Origin: Terriglobus roseus | GTDB taxonomy: Bacteria > Acidobacteriota > Terriglobia > Terriglobales > Acidobacteriaceae | Direction: 5' to 3' | Length of the DNA: 64,000 nucleotides | NCBI RefSeq assembly: GCF_900105625.1 | Contig: NZ_FNSD01000001.1 | Span: 2,170,001-2,234,000, forward strand | In this document: one piece after another, positions 34,701-42,297 of the stretch | Layout: the number at the start of each line of letters is the position of its first letter | Numbering within the stretch: position 1 is the first letter of the stretch | The notes under the pieces: model-generated | Databases searched by the model: none | What the model saw: the letters and a program-made list of their open reading frames with translations, nothing else | What the model was told of the DNA's origin: nothing | Made by a program: the position numbers and the translations under genes

Positions 34701-36554
34701 GACCTCCGCGACGAGCACGAGTTGCACGACCTGCTCTTCAGCACCATCGCTCTGCCGGTGGCACTGTTCAGAGAACAGGGATCAGGGAACAGCGAACAGC
34801 ATCCGCGAGGCGAAAACGACCGGGTGCCCCATTCTTGCGAAGCAAGGGCGGGTTCCGATGCCTGCAATGACGAAGAAGTCCAGGCTCACCGAGCACAAGC
34901 AAGCCGCCACTGGCCGCTCTTCTTCGAGCGCCTGCAAGCACGCGGCCGCGCTCAGATCCTCCGTTTCGGCAAAGAAGACTGCTGGGTCGCAACCGAACGC
35001 CTCGAGCACGCACAGGCACTGCAAGCAATCACCTCAAACGCCGGCCCCGCAGCGAAAGGCGCAGAAACTGTTCTCTGTTCCCTGATCCCTGTTCCCTCTC
35101 ACGAAGAAGCCCTCCGCCTCCTGACCCAGGGCATCCTCCAGATCCTCGGCCCCACCACCGCCCGCAGCATCGCCGCGCTCCTCTCACTCCAGCCACGAGC
35201 CCTCGTACAGCAACTCGTCGCCATGGAGATGCAGGGCCTCGCGCTCCGCGGCATCTTCGAAGCACCCGCCGCGGCCGAGGACGACAAGGACGTCGAGTGG
35301 TGCGAACGCCGTATCCTCCAGCGCATTCACCGCCTCACACTCGGCGCACTGCGCAAGCAGATCGAAGCTGTCACGCCCGCCGTCTTCATGCGCTGGCTTG
35401 TGCGCTGGCAGCATCTCGGGCCGCAGACGCAGCTCGCCGGAGAAGAGGGCGTGCTCGAAGCCCTCCTCCAACTCGAAGGCTTCGAAGCGCCTGCCATCGA
35501 GTGGGAGCGGAACCTGCTGCCGCAGCGCGTCAAGGACTACGACGGCAAGTGGCTCGACCAGCTCTGCCTCAGTGGCGCTGTCGGCTGGGGCCGCATCTCG
35601 CCGCACCCCGCGTGGGCCGCCGGCGACGGTGCCGCACCGCGCCGCGTCATCCCCACCAACATGGCGCCCATCACCTTCTTCCTGCGTGAAAGCGCCGACT
35701 GGCTACCGGCAGCGCTCGCCGCCAAGTGCATCGAAGAAGACAAACTCCAGCAAGCCCTCTCGCCCGAAGCGCTCTCCATCCGCAACACCCTGCGCGAGCG
35801 CGGCGCATGCTTCGCCAGCGACCTGCAGCGCATGTGCGTCCTCAGCAAGCAACAAACACAGACCGCCCTCTGGGAACTCGCCACCGCCGGCATCGCCTCT
35901 GCTGACGGCTTCGACCAGTTGCGCATCATGATGGATCCCAAGCGCAAGCCGCTGGCCGCCGAACCCGTCGTGAACGGCGCGCGCCGCGGCACACGCAGCA
36001 CCGCGGGCCGCTGGTCGCTCTTCACAGAAGAAGAGCACCGCGAACTCTCCGCGCCCGAACGAGCCCGCGAGCAGGAAACCTCCCTAGCCGCCGCCGCACG
36101 CATGTTGCTGGCGCGCTACGGCGTCGTCTTCCGCGACCTTCTGCAACGCGAGGCCAACGTGCCCAAATGGCGCGACCTGGTCCGCATGCTGCGCCGCCTG
36201 GAGGCGCGCGGTGAGATTCGTGGTGGCCGCTTTGTCCACGGCTTCAACGGCGAGCAGTTCGCGCTGCCCGAGGCCGTCGAAAGCCTGCGCGCCACACGTG
36301 ATCTGAAGCAGGACGACGTGGTGACACTCGCCGCCAGCGACCCCGTCAACCTCATCGGCGTCATCGTCCCTGGCGAGCGCACCAACGCCGTCGCCGGCAA
36401 AAAAGTCCACCTGCGCGGCGGCGTGCCGTGTGACGTAGCAGGAGAGCCTCTTGACGCAGTCGCAACACCGCAGGGCATCCGCCGCAACACCGCGCCGCGC
36501 GTAGACAAACCCATCCCCGTCCTCGAGCCTCCACAAAGCGGCCTCTTCGCATGA
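31737..36554 (+). CDS. lhr: Large ATP-dependent helicase Lhr, with in-frame repeat insertions
   Basis: The 1605-residue DEAD/H helicase has Walker A (SAPTGSGKT, residues 58-66), the DEIH box (VIVDEIHAM), motif III (LSAT), motif V (ATASLELGIDIGAVD) and motif VI (QRVGRAGH), followed by the winged-helix and beta-barrel Lhr core. A long C-terminal extension makes it of Lhr type rather than short Lhr-Core. Lhr helicases unwind RNA:DNA hybrids and act in DNA repair. Three stretches do not look like protein-family sequence: residues 256-310, about 1012-1048 and 1112-1121. They are read from GAACAGGGAACAGGG-type and TCATCC-type repeats but keep the frame. The first lies between RecA domains 1 and 2, where a loop is tolerated. 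Confidence 0.9.
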   Translation: MAAFAPLPIAATLPEVPAALAWAHPVVQRWFVGKFGTPTEPQIEGWPAILRGEPTLISAPTGSGKTLTAFLVAINRLVTEAMAGTLSPYTQIVYVSPLKALSNDVQKNLEEPLREILQLAMEDGYLFPGIRTGVRTGDTLPKERVAMLKQPPHILVTTPESLYLLLTSAKARENLRCVHTVIVDEIHAMADDKRGAHLALTLERLDALVTGENRLTPGAMLMGMAKAPQRIGLSATQNPIELVADFLTGVPSGRFREQGTGKSAPSEICHPQRSAAKSKACPELVEGDLHSARTSQIPEEASNCSLFPVSYPLYRRATIVQVGQRRTLDLAIEIPATELGSVRDSKMWIEIVDRMAELAREHRSTLVFVNTRSMVERLCCALGERLGEENVAAHHGSLSRALRLDAEQRLKAGEIQCLVATASLELGIDIGAVDLVIQLNSTRAVAVAMQRVGRAGHWRGAIPKGRFFASTRDDLLEQAALVRAMRLGSLDKLEIPPQPRDVLMQQMVAMCGAEPWEEDAMFALVTRAYPYRDLSRTEFDEIVTLLHTGIENSRGRYGAYLLRDGVAGVLHPRRGARMTAIGNGGAIPDTAMFSVVLMPEGHTIATLGEHFAVDSGPGDVIQLGNSSWRILTVEKEGRVLVEDAHGAPPSVPFWDGEAPQRTDVLSDFVGDLRKAISDRTQGVHHERVIPEDPVVADAVAWLMEECAVCQSAAMQLVQYIVSGRAVLGCVPTKTTIVAERFFDEGGGMQLILHAPFGGRINKAWGLALRKRFCRGFNYELQAAATDNGINICLAEQHSFPLADVFHFLTEHTAKELLEQASLASPIFKTRWRWAANRSLQLLRFSKGKKVPPQIQRTRGEDLLASVFPQAAACFETIVGDIQIPDHPLVREVMQDVLQEAMDLEGLQQILRAMHDGTIECIAVDTPVPSLFSHELLNANQNAFLDEADLGERRARAVSLRGTIPDSVLGEAGRLDPAAIRQTRCEIWPDLRDEHELHDLLFSTIALPVALFREQGSGNSEQHPRGENDRVPHSCEARAGSDACNDEEVQAHRAQASRHWPLFFERLQARGRAQILRFGKEDCWVATERLEHAQALQAITSNAGPAAKGAETVLCSLIPVPSHEEALRLLTQGILQILGPTTARSIAALLSLQPRALVQQLVAMEMQGLALRGIFEAPAAAEDDKDVEWCERRILQRIHRLTLGALRKQIEAVTPAVFMRWLVRWQHLGPQTQLAGEEGVLEALLQLEGFEAPAIEWERNLLPQRVKDYDGKWLDQLCLSGAVGWGRISPHPAWAAGDGAAPRRVIPTNMAPITFFLRESADWLPAALAAKCIEEDKLQQALSPEALSIRNTLRERGACFASDLQRMCVLSKQQTQTALWELATAGIASADGFDQLRIMMDPKRKPLAAEPVVNGARRGTRSTAGRWSLFTEEEHRELSAPERAREQETSLAAAARMLLARYGVVFRDLLQREANVPKWRDLVRMLRRLEARGEIRGGRFVHGFNGEQFALPEAVESLRATRDLKQDDVVTLAASDPVNLIGVIVPGERTNAVAGKKVHLRGGVPCDVAGEPLDAVATPQGIRRNTAPRVDKPIPVLEPPQSGLFA
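32502..32667. repeat. Repeat insertion 1 inside lhr, framed by GAACAGGGAACAGGG inverted arms
   Basis: The left arm AGAGAACAGGGAACAGGGA (32502-32520) pairs with CTGTTCCCTGTTCCCTGTTTCC at 32645-32666. Between the arms is part of the TGTCATCCTGAGC repeat (TGTCATCCTCAGCGAAGCGC and GGGGACCTGCATTCC). No stop codon arises in the helicase frame across it. Confidence 0.8.
34770..35097. repeat. Second inverted pair of GAACAGGG repeats inside lhr
   Basis: AGAGAACAGGGATCAGGGAA begins the left arm at 34770-34792, and its near-complement CTGTTCCCTGATCCCTGTTC begins the right arm at 35075-35097. They flank about 280 bp of helicase coding sequence. Just inside the left arm another repeat motif, CGACCGGGTGCCCCA (34817-34831), with a TTGCGAAGCAA mini-hairpin is translated in frame. 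Confidence 0.75.
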
Positions 36555-36739
36555 GCGACTCGCAGCAGCCCCTGGCCGACGAAGACACCTACTACGACGG
36601 TCCATTCCTCGTTTTCACCGCGGCTTATCTGCGTAAACGCGGTACCTGCTGCAACAACGGCTGCCGACACTGCCCCTACGACGAGAATGGCGAGATCGTG
36701 CCGGGTAAGGGCGAGCGCGATGGAACGCCCGCCCGCTAA
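36551..36739 (+). CDS. Small Cys-rich DUF5522-like protein
   Basis: This 62-residue protein has the compact motif VFTAAYLRKRGTCCNNGCRHCPY, with four Cys and one His that could bind a metal. It matches small DUF5522-type conserved proteins of unknown function. Its ATG overlaps the lhr stop (ATGA), suggesting coupled translation. Confidence 0.8.
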   Translation: MSDSQQPLADEDTYYDGPFLVFTAAYLRKRGTCCNNGCRHCPYDENGEIVPGKGERDGTPAR

Positions 36740-36824
36740 CAGATCGCCCAGCCATGTTGATCCCACAGCACTCCGCCGATCCTGCACCGGTACAATCAGA
36801 GGTGGTTTAGGAGCACGGATCGAC

Positions 36825-37097
36825 ATGGCACACATGGTTTTCTGTTCGAAGTACAAGGCTGAGATGGAAGGGCTGGATGAGCCGCCCTTCGATTCCGATT
36901 TTGGCAACAAGATCTACAACACCGTCAGCAAGAAGGCATGGGGCGAGTGGATTGAGCGTCAGAAGATGCTGCTGAACGAATACCGTCTGCAGCCCTGGAC
37001 ACCGCAGGCGCAGGAGTTTCTCGTCGAGCAGATGAACGACTTCTTCTACGGTTCCGGCGGCGAGCTGCCGAAGGAGTTCGTCGCTCCGACGGCGTAG
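36825..37097 (+). CDS. yggX: Fe(2+)-trafficking / oxidative damage protection protein YggX
   Basis: The 90-residue protein reads MVFCSKYKAEMEGLDEPPF and KAWGEWIERQKMLLNEYRL, the YggX family signature with its single N-terminal Cys. YggX protects iron-sulfur proteins from oxidants in enterobacteria. AGGAG precedes ATG 36825. It lies 3 nt before hemE, a plausible pairing of iron handling with haem synthesis. Confidence 0.92.
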   Translation: MAHMVFCSKYKAEMEGLDEPPFDSDFGNKIYNTVSKKAWGEWIERQKMLLNEYRLQPWTPQAQEFLVEQMNDFFYGSGGELPKEFVAPTA

Positions 37098-37100
37098 CAG

Positions 37101-38198
37101 ATGACCGACGTTTCAACAGTTGTCAAAATGTCAAAACAACGCGCTGACGGCCTGTCTGACAGCCGCTTTGTCCGTGCCTGCCTGTGTCAGCCGGTCGACC
37201 GCACCCCCGTGTGGTTCCTGCGCCAGGCCGGCCGTTACATGCCGGAGTACATGGCCGTACGCCGCAACCATTCGCTGCTGGAGATCTGCCGCACGCCCGA
37301 TGTTGCCGCCGAGGTGACCATCACCGCGGCCGAGCGCCTCGACGTGGACGCCGCCATCATCTTCGCGGACCTGTTGCTGCCCTTCACGCCCATGGGTCTC
37401 GACTTCGAGTTCGTCAACGGCGAAGGTCCCGTGGTGCATCAGCCCATCCGCACCCGCGAGCAGGTCGAAGCGCTGCGGACCGACCGCGCGGATGAGTTGA
37501 ACTACGTCGCGCGCGCGATTGAGCAGGTCGCGAAGCACTTCGCACCAGCCCGTCCGGACGGCGATCGCCTGGGCATCATCGGCTTCATCGGCGCTCCGTT
37601 CACGCTCGCCAGTTACATGATCGAAGGCGGATCCTCTCGCAACTACGTCGAGATGAAGAAGCTGATGTACAGCGACCGCACCGCGTGGTCCATGCTGATG
37701 GACAAGCTGAACACCGTGCTCGCAGCCTACGCCGCACAGCAGGTGCAGGCCGGCGCGGACGTCATCCAGATCTTTGATAGCTGGGCCGGTGCGCTCTCCG
37801 TCGCGGACTATCGTGACTTCGTTCTGCCCTTCACCACCGAGCTTGTGCAGCGCGTCAAGGCACTGGGCGTCCCCGTCATCTACTTCGGTGTCGACACTGC
37901 GTCGCTGCTCAGCACCATGCGCGAGACCGGCGCAGACGTGCTCGGCCTGGACTGGCGCGTGCCGCTCGAGGAAGGCTGGCGTCTCGCGGGCGAAGGCGTC
38001 GCCGTACAGGGCAATCTCGATCCCATTGCACTCTTCGCACCGGAAGACCTGCTGAAGCAGCGTGTGCAGCAGGTACTGGATGCGGCAGGCAATCGTAACG
38101 GTCATATCTTCAATCTGGGACATGGCATCGTTCCCGGCACACCCGTCGACGCCGTCATCAACGTGTCGAAGTGGGTCAAGGAGCTGAGTGCGCGATGA
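37101..38198 (+). CDS. hemE: Uroporphyrinogen decarboxylase
   Basis: The 365-residue enzyme converts uroporphyrinogen III to coproporphyrinogen III. The N-terminal signature VWFLRQAGRYMPEYMAVR, the catalytic-Asp segment FADLLLPFTPMGLDFEF and the GGSSRNYVEMK stretch are all standard. The first 10-15 residues may be an extended start. It begins 3 nt after yggX and overlaps hemH by 4 nt (ATGA). Confidence 0.95.
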   Translation: MTDVSTVVKMSKQRADGLSDSRFVRACLCQPVDRTPVWFLRQAGRYMPEYMAVRRNHSLLEICRTPDVAAEVTITAAERLDVDAAIIFADLLLPFTPMGLDFEFVNGEGPVVHQPIRTREQVEALRTDRADELNYVARAIEQVAKHFAPARPDGDRLGIIGFIGAPFTLASYMIEGGSSRNYVEMKKLMYSDRTAWSMLMDKLNTVLAAYAAQQVQAGADVIQIFDSWAGALSVADYRDFVLPFTTELVQRVKALGVPVIYFGVDTASLLSTMRETGADVLGLDWRVPLEEGWRLAGEGVAVQGNLDPIALFAPEDLLKQRVQQVLDAAGNRNGHIFNLGHGIVPGTPVDAVINVSKWVKELSAR

Positions 38199-39478
38199 TC
38201 AAGGACCTTCCCTATTTTCTGATTGGGCTCGCCGCGGAAAAGCTGAACCTCGAAGAGCAACTTAATCCGAACGACCGGGCGCCCCACGCCTCGCCTCCGA
38301 GACATGGGAGTGATGCTTCCGTAGGTAAGGAGGCTCGCATCCTCGCGCAGTATGAGGTCAGCAACGCCGACCAGATCGCCGCAGCGATGGCCGCGCCCGA
38401 AGTGAAGCAGCCGGAGCCGGAACACTTCGACGCCATCCTTCTGCTGGCACACGGCACCCCCGATGTGCTGGGCGAGATGGATGCGTACCTGAAGCTGGTC
38501 ACCGGTGGACGTGGCGTCCCGCCGCACGTGGTGCACGAACTGCAGGAGCGCTATGCCGAGATCGGTCTGCGCGACGAACCCACCGCAGAAGGTCCGCACC
38601 TGACCCGGTGGACGCTGCTGCAGGGCAAGCTGCTCCAGCAGCGCATCGGCACGCCGGTGTACGTGGGCATGCGCAACTGGAAGCCCTTCATCGCCGACAC
38701 CGTCGCGCAGATGAAGGACGCAGGCGTGAAGAAGATTCGCGCCATCTGCCTCGCGCCGCAGAACTCGCGGACCAGCGTCGGCCTCTATCGCCGAGCGCTG
38801 GAAGATGCGGCAGCAGGTGCGTTTGAGATTGACTTCGTCTCCGGCTGGAGTGAGCACACACTCCTCGTCCGCGCCTTTGCAGAGAAGATGCGCAAGGCCT
38901 ATGAGACCGCACTTGCAACCGGCGGGAAGACGGCCATCCTGTTCACCGCGCATTCGGTTCCCTGCCGCACCATTCAAGCAAAGCCCAGCGAACATCACGG
39001 CATGATGCTGACGACCGATGCTGATACCTACGCCATCGAATGCAAGGCAACGGCGAAGCACATCGCCGAAGAGTTGAGCGACATCCTGGACGAGAAAGAC
39101 TGGTACTTCTGCTTCCAGAGCCAGGGCCTCAGCGGTGGCCCATGGATCGGACCAGGCGTGCCGGACCTGCTGGCTGCGCTGAAGCAGGAAGGCTACACGC
39201 GCGCCGTACTGCAGCCCGTGGGCTTCCTCTGCGATCACGTCGAGATCCTCTACGACATCGACATCGACTTCCAGAAGGTCGCTGCGGAGATCGGCGGCAT
39301 CACCGTCTCCCGTGCCGAGAGCCTGAACGATTCGCCCACGTTGATCGCTGCACTCGCGGACCTTTCCCGGCGCGGCGTGCGGAGCCTCCCGACCCATCCT
39401 GTGCAACAGCCGCACGTTGCTGCAGAGATCCTGCTGACGCTCGCTCCCGTGGAAGAAGCACAGACTGTGAGCGCCTGA
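38195..39478 (+). CDS. hemH: Ferrochelatase (coproporphyrin-type?) with long N-terminal extension
   Basis: The 427-residue protein contains the chelatase fold from about residue 78: LLAHGTPD start, VGMRNWKPF, metal-site His in LFTAHSVPC and catalytic Glu in LCDHVEILYDID. The last two resemble the Gram-positive/actinobacterial CpfC form more than E. coli HemH. The first 77 residues are not usual for the family and include a stretch, residues 26-39, read from a CGACCGGGCGCCCCA repeat. A short protein starting later is possible, but the ATG at 38195 overlaps hemE and no in-frame better start is evident. Gene order hemE-hemH-hemY is that of the coproporphyrin-dependent pathway. Confidence 0.88.
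   Translation: MIKDLPYFLIGLAAEKLNLEEQLNPNDRAPHASPPRHGSDASVGKEARILAQYEVSNADQIAAAMAAPEVKQPEPEHFDAILLLAHGTPDVLGEMDAYLKLVTGGRGVPPHVVHELQERYAEIGLRDEPTAEGPHLTRWTLLQGKLLQQRIGTPVYVGMRNWKPFIADTVAQMKDAGVKKIRAICLAPQNSRTSVGLYRRALEDAAAGAFEIDFVSGWSEHTLLVRAFAEKMRKAYETALATGGKTAILFTAHSVPCRTIQAKPSEHHGMMLTTDADTYAIECKATAKHIAEELSDILDEKDWYFCFQSQGLSGGPWIGPGVPDLLAALKQEGYTRAVLQPVGFLCDHVEILYDIDIDFQKVAAEIGGITVSRAESLNDSPTLIAALADLSRRGVRSLPTHPVQQPHVAAEILLTLAPVEEAQTVSA
38272..38310. repeat. Repeat fragment read within the hemH N-terminus
   Basis: CGACCGGGCGCCCCA (38272-38286) matches the Lhr copy at 34817-34831 in 14 of 15 bases. It continues into an imperfect hairpin (CCCCACGCCTCG...CGAGACATGGG). It remains in the hemH frame without a stop. 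Confidence 0.55.
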
Positions 39479-39481
39479 CCG

Positions 39482-40876
39482 ATGGCTCGCTCCGTTGCTA
39501 TCATCGGCGGCGGCATCGCTGGACTCGCCGCAGCCTACGAACTGCAGCGGATGCGCGAGGCTGGTGCGGATGTCTCCTTCACACTCTTCGAACAATCGAA
39601 TCGTCTCGGCGGCATTGTGGAGACACATCGCCAGGATGGTTTCGTCATTGAGTGCGGCCCCGATGGCTGGGTGACGGACAAGCCGTGGGCACGCGAACTG
39701 GCCGAGGAGCTTGGCCTGGGCGACGAGGTCATCCCGTCCCAAGACGAGGCGCGCGTCACGTGGGTGCTCCGCGATGGCAAGCTGGTCGCCATGCCCGACG
39801 GCATGCGCATGATGGTGCCAGAGCGGCTGGATGCCGTGATGCAATCGCCGCTGTTCAGCGAGACCGCGCGCGCCGCATACGCTGCGGAACCGGGCCGCGC
39901 CGACGAGTTGAAGGCGTCGGCACCAGATCATGATGAGTCCGTTGCAAGTTTCGTAAGGCGTCACTTCGGCGAAGAGGTACTGCGCGTCGTGGGCGCACCG
40001 CTGCTTGGCGGTGTCTTTGGCGGCGACGTCGAAAAGCTGAGCGTGCGTTCGGTCATGGCGCCGTTCGTTGCCATGGAGCGCGAACACGGATCGCTGACGC
40101 TTGCACTTCAGGCCCGCGCAGCAGAGCGGGGCGGCAGGCGTGCGGCGACGGTCTTCACCTCGCTGCGCAGCGGTACGGCGACGCTGATCGATCGCATGGT
40201 CGCCGCAATCTCTCCAGACGCCATCTGGATCGGACGCGGCATTGTCTCGATGGAACGCACGTCCGTGGGATGGCAGCTGCAGGACACGCTGGGCGCCGAA
40301 AAAACATACGACCACGTGATGCTCGCAGCACCTGTCCACGTGGCTGCTTCGCTGCTTGAGCCGGTCAATGCCGAGGCTGCAGCGCTGCTCAATATCCCAT
40401 CAAGCTCCGCCGTCATCGCAGGCTTTGGCTACGCGGCTGACGCCGCACCGAAGCTCCCCGCAGGCTTCGGCTTTCTCTCACCCGATGGCGAAGATTGCCA
40501 ACTACTCGCAGGCACCTTTGCCGATCAGAAGTTCGACGGACGCGTCCCGCCGAGCGGCAAGTCCGTTCGCGCGTACTTCGGTGGCGCCCGCGCCGATGCA
40601 CTGATCCCCTGCAGCGATGAAGAGATCGCCGCGACCGCAAAGCATGAGTTGAAGAAGGTACTGGGTCCGTTGCCTGAAGCCGCTGTAACCATCGTGCGCC
40701 GCTGGCCTGACGCGCTGCCGCAGTATGAAGTGGGCCACGGCGATCGCATGGCGCAGTTGCAGCAGTATGTCGATGCCATTGGTGCGCTGCACCTGCTGGG
40801 CAACGGCTACCGCGGTGTCGGCCTGCCAGACCTGGTCCGCGACGGTCGCGCAGCAGCACGATCCCTTATCGCGTAA
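39482..40876 (+). CDS. hemY: Protoporphyrinogen/coproporphyrinogen oxidase, HemY type
   Basis: The 464-residue FAD enzyme opens with the dinucleotide-binding motif IIGGGIAGLAAAYEL and has the conserved VIECGPDGWVTDKPWA stretch, a GGVFGGDVEKLSVRS segment and the C-terminal second FAD motif LLGNGYRGVGLPDLVRDG. In coproporphyrin-dependent organisms this enzyme (CgoX) oxidises coproporphyrinogen III to coproporphyrin III. The gene starts 3 nt after hemH. No hemQ/chdC decarboxylase is visible here. Confidence 0.93.
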   Translation: MARSVAIIGGGIAGLAAAYELQRMREAGADVSFTLFEQSNRLGGIVETHRQDGFVIECGPDGWVTDKPWARELAEELGLGDEVIPSQDEARVTWVLRDGKLVAMPDGMRMMVPERLDAVMQSPLFSETARAAYAAEPGRADELKASAPDHDESVASFVRRHFGEEVLRVVGAPLLGGVFGGDVEKLSVRSVMAPFVAMEREHGSLTLALQARAAERGGRRAATVFTSLRSGTATLIDRMVAAISPDAIWIGRGIVSMERTSVGWQLQDTLGAEKTYDHVMLAAPVHVAASLLEPVNAEAAALLNIPSSSAVIAGFGYAADAAPKLPAGFGFLSPDGEDCQLLAGTFADQKFDGRVPPSGKSVRAYFGGARADALIPCSDEEIAATAKHELKKVLGPLPEAAVTIVRRWPDALPQYEVGHGDRMAQLQQYVDAIGALHLLGNGYRGVGLPDLVRDGRAAARSLIA

Positions 40877-40911
40877 GTGACGCCGTCACTTGCGAGCAAA
40901 TGCTTGTTTTT
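40875..40911 (+). terminator. Terminator at the end of the haem operon
   Basis: AAGTGAC-GCC-GTCACTT is a perfect 7-bp stem overlapping the hemY stop. A second weak GCAAATGC hairpin and a GTTTTT tract follow. Confidence 0.6.
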
Positions 40912-40912
40912 C

Positions 40913-41045
40913 AGAGGGACATGGCTTCAGCCATGTCGTATCGGTGCAAAAGAAACGCGGCTTTAGCCGCTGAGGCGAATTCTTTAGGGGCTGAAGCCCA
41001 TGCATCACTCGACTAAGAATGGCAGGGCTAAAGCCCTGTCCCTCC
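40913..41045. repeat. Second palindromic repeat family (GGCTTTAGCC type)
   Basis: Nested hairpins of the form GGCTTCAGCC, GCGGCTTTAGCCGC, GGGGCTGAAGCCC and AGGGCTAAAGCCCT recur here. The outer arms GAGGGACA...TGTCCCTC are inverted. The right end supplies the last five codons and the stop of the downstream reverse-strand phosphoesterase gene. Confidence 0.75.
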
Positions 41046-41564
41046 AAAAGCGTTGCTCCGCTCAGCACCCTCGCCAAAGAAGCTGAACCGTTGCATGTAT
41101 TCCCACGGGCCATCGAGATAGCGCCAGAGATCCAGTCCAACCGCACGCACTGGGATCGGCTCAAACCGCACGAGCAGCAATGCCAGCGTCTCCTTCGCAA
41201 CCTCAGGCGTGACCTTGTTTTGCACCACCACGTGCGGCCGGAATCCCTGACGATCCTGCGCGCTCAGGTGCTCCGCAAACGCCACGGACAACCTGCGATG
41301 GAGCAGCACGGCGGACGGCGCGTCGAAGAAGTAAGCTACACCGCGGCCGATGGATTTCGGTGCGGTCATGTCCAAAGAAAAAGCAGCCTGCGAGCCGCTA
41401 ATCTCCCGCAGACGCGCGACTGTCTCGTCCGTCTCCGGCAGCGTATGGAAGAGCGTCAGATGGGCGGGGATGCGATTGCGCGCGATCGGGAAGTGCCGCT
41501 GGCGCAGCGACTCGAAGCGGTCTTGCGCTTCGTCGTCGAGCGCCAGCGTTAGAACACAGCTCAT
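41028..41564 (-). CDS. 2H phosphoesterase (LigT/2'-5' RNA ligase-like)
   Basis: The 178-residue protein has two His motifs of the 2H phosphoesterase fold: AHLTLFH (H-x-T) and RPHVVVQNK (H-x-V, with the second Thr/Ser replaced by Val). The family hydrolyses cyclic or 2'-5' phosphodiesters in RNA metabolism. Its ATG shares one base with the stop of the DUF2059-like gene. The C-terminal GGTGL and stop are encoded by a palindromic repeat, so the native tail may have been altered. Confidence 0.78.
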   Translation of the reverse strand: MSCVLTLALDDEAQDRFESLRQRHFPIARNRIPAHLTLFHTLPETDETVARLREISGSQAAFSLDMTAPKSIGRGVAYFFDAPSAVLLHRRLSVAFAEHLSAQDRQGFRPHVVVQNKVTPEVAKETLALLLVRFEPIPVRAVGLDLWRYLDGPWEYMQRFSFFGEGAERSNAFGGTGL

Positions 41565-42154
41565 TACTTCTTGGTGGCAGGTGCGGCCGGCTTCGCCGTT
41601 GTGGTGGAGGGCTTCGCTGCGGGTGCAGCGGGCGCAGCAGCAGGTGCCGGTGCGGCGGCCTGCATCTTCTTTGCGTAGTCTTCCGTCATGGCGCCCAGCT
41701 TCGGCTGCAGATCCTTGATCTTGTCCTGCACCATCGTCATGGTCTTACCGGCAATCTCCGGGCTCTTGGTCAGCAGCGCCATGCCTGCCGGCGACTTGTA
41801 GAACGCGATGATCCCGTCGAGGTCCGCATCGGTAAAGGTGTCAGCGTAACTCTGTACGACGGCCGGGCGCAGCTTCTCCCAACCAACTTCGTCATTGGTC
41901 AGGTCCTGTACCTGCTTCAGGTAAGTGGTGGTCAGCGTCGTCTGCGCGGGCGTCAGCGTACCCTGGCCGGACTGCTGCTTCGCCATGCCGTTAATGCGCT
42001 CCTGCAGGTTGGAAAGCTGTTCCTTCATCATGCTGTCAGTGTGGGTCAGTTGCAGCATCTGCTCAGCCTTGGCGCGGTGGCTGGCATCATCGGCATGCGC
42101 GAAGGGCGCAGCGGCCAGGCAGAGTGCAACGGCGAGGGTGTGCATGGAACGCAT
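41564..42154 (-). CDS. Periplasmic DUF2059-like protein
   Basis: The 196-residue protein has a signal peptide (ending APFAHA), then a helical domain with AVVQSYADTFTDADLDGIIAFYKSPAGMALL, characteristic of DUF2059, a periplasmic domain of unknown function. The C-terminus is a flexible Ala/Pro/Lys tail. GGAG lies 8 nt before ATG 42154. It is likely co-transcribed with the phosphoesterase. Confidence 0.85.
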   Translation of the reverse strand: MRSMHTLAVALCLAAAPFAHADDASHRAKAEQMLQLTHTDSMMKEQLSNLQERINGMAKQQSGQGTLTPAQTTLTTTYLKQVQDLTNDEVGWEKLRPAVVQSYADTFTDADLDGIIAFYKSPAGMALLTKSPEIAGKTMTMVQDKIKDLQPKLGAMTEDYAKKMQAAAPAPAAAPAAPAAKPSTTTAKPAAPATKK

Positions 42155-42297
42155 GAGTCGATCTCCAATGTTGTTGCTGGGGCTGGCGCAGAACATCGCG
42201 CGTGAGTGCTGCTGGGCGTTGGACGGAGCGCGCTGCAAATTGGCTCTCATCCCCTCCAGACAGGATACGCGTTCCCGGCCCATGTACCCTCAGGAAC

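Noticed and set aside
37131-40339. Long reverse-strand ORFs opposite hemE, hemH and hemY
   Set aside because: They are shadows of high G+C coding sequence; protein composition is abnormal (His/Arg/Gln-rich).
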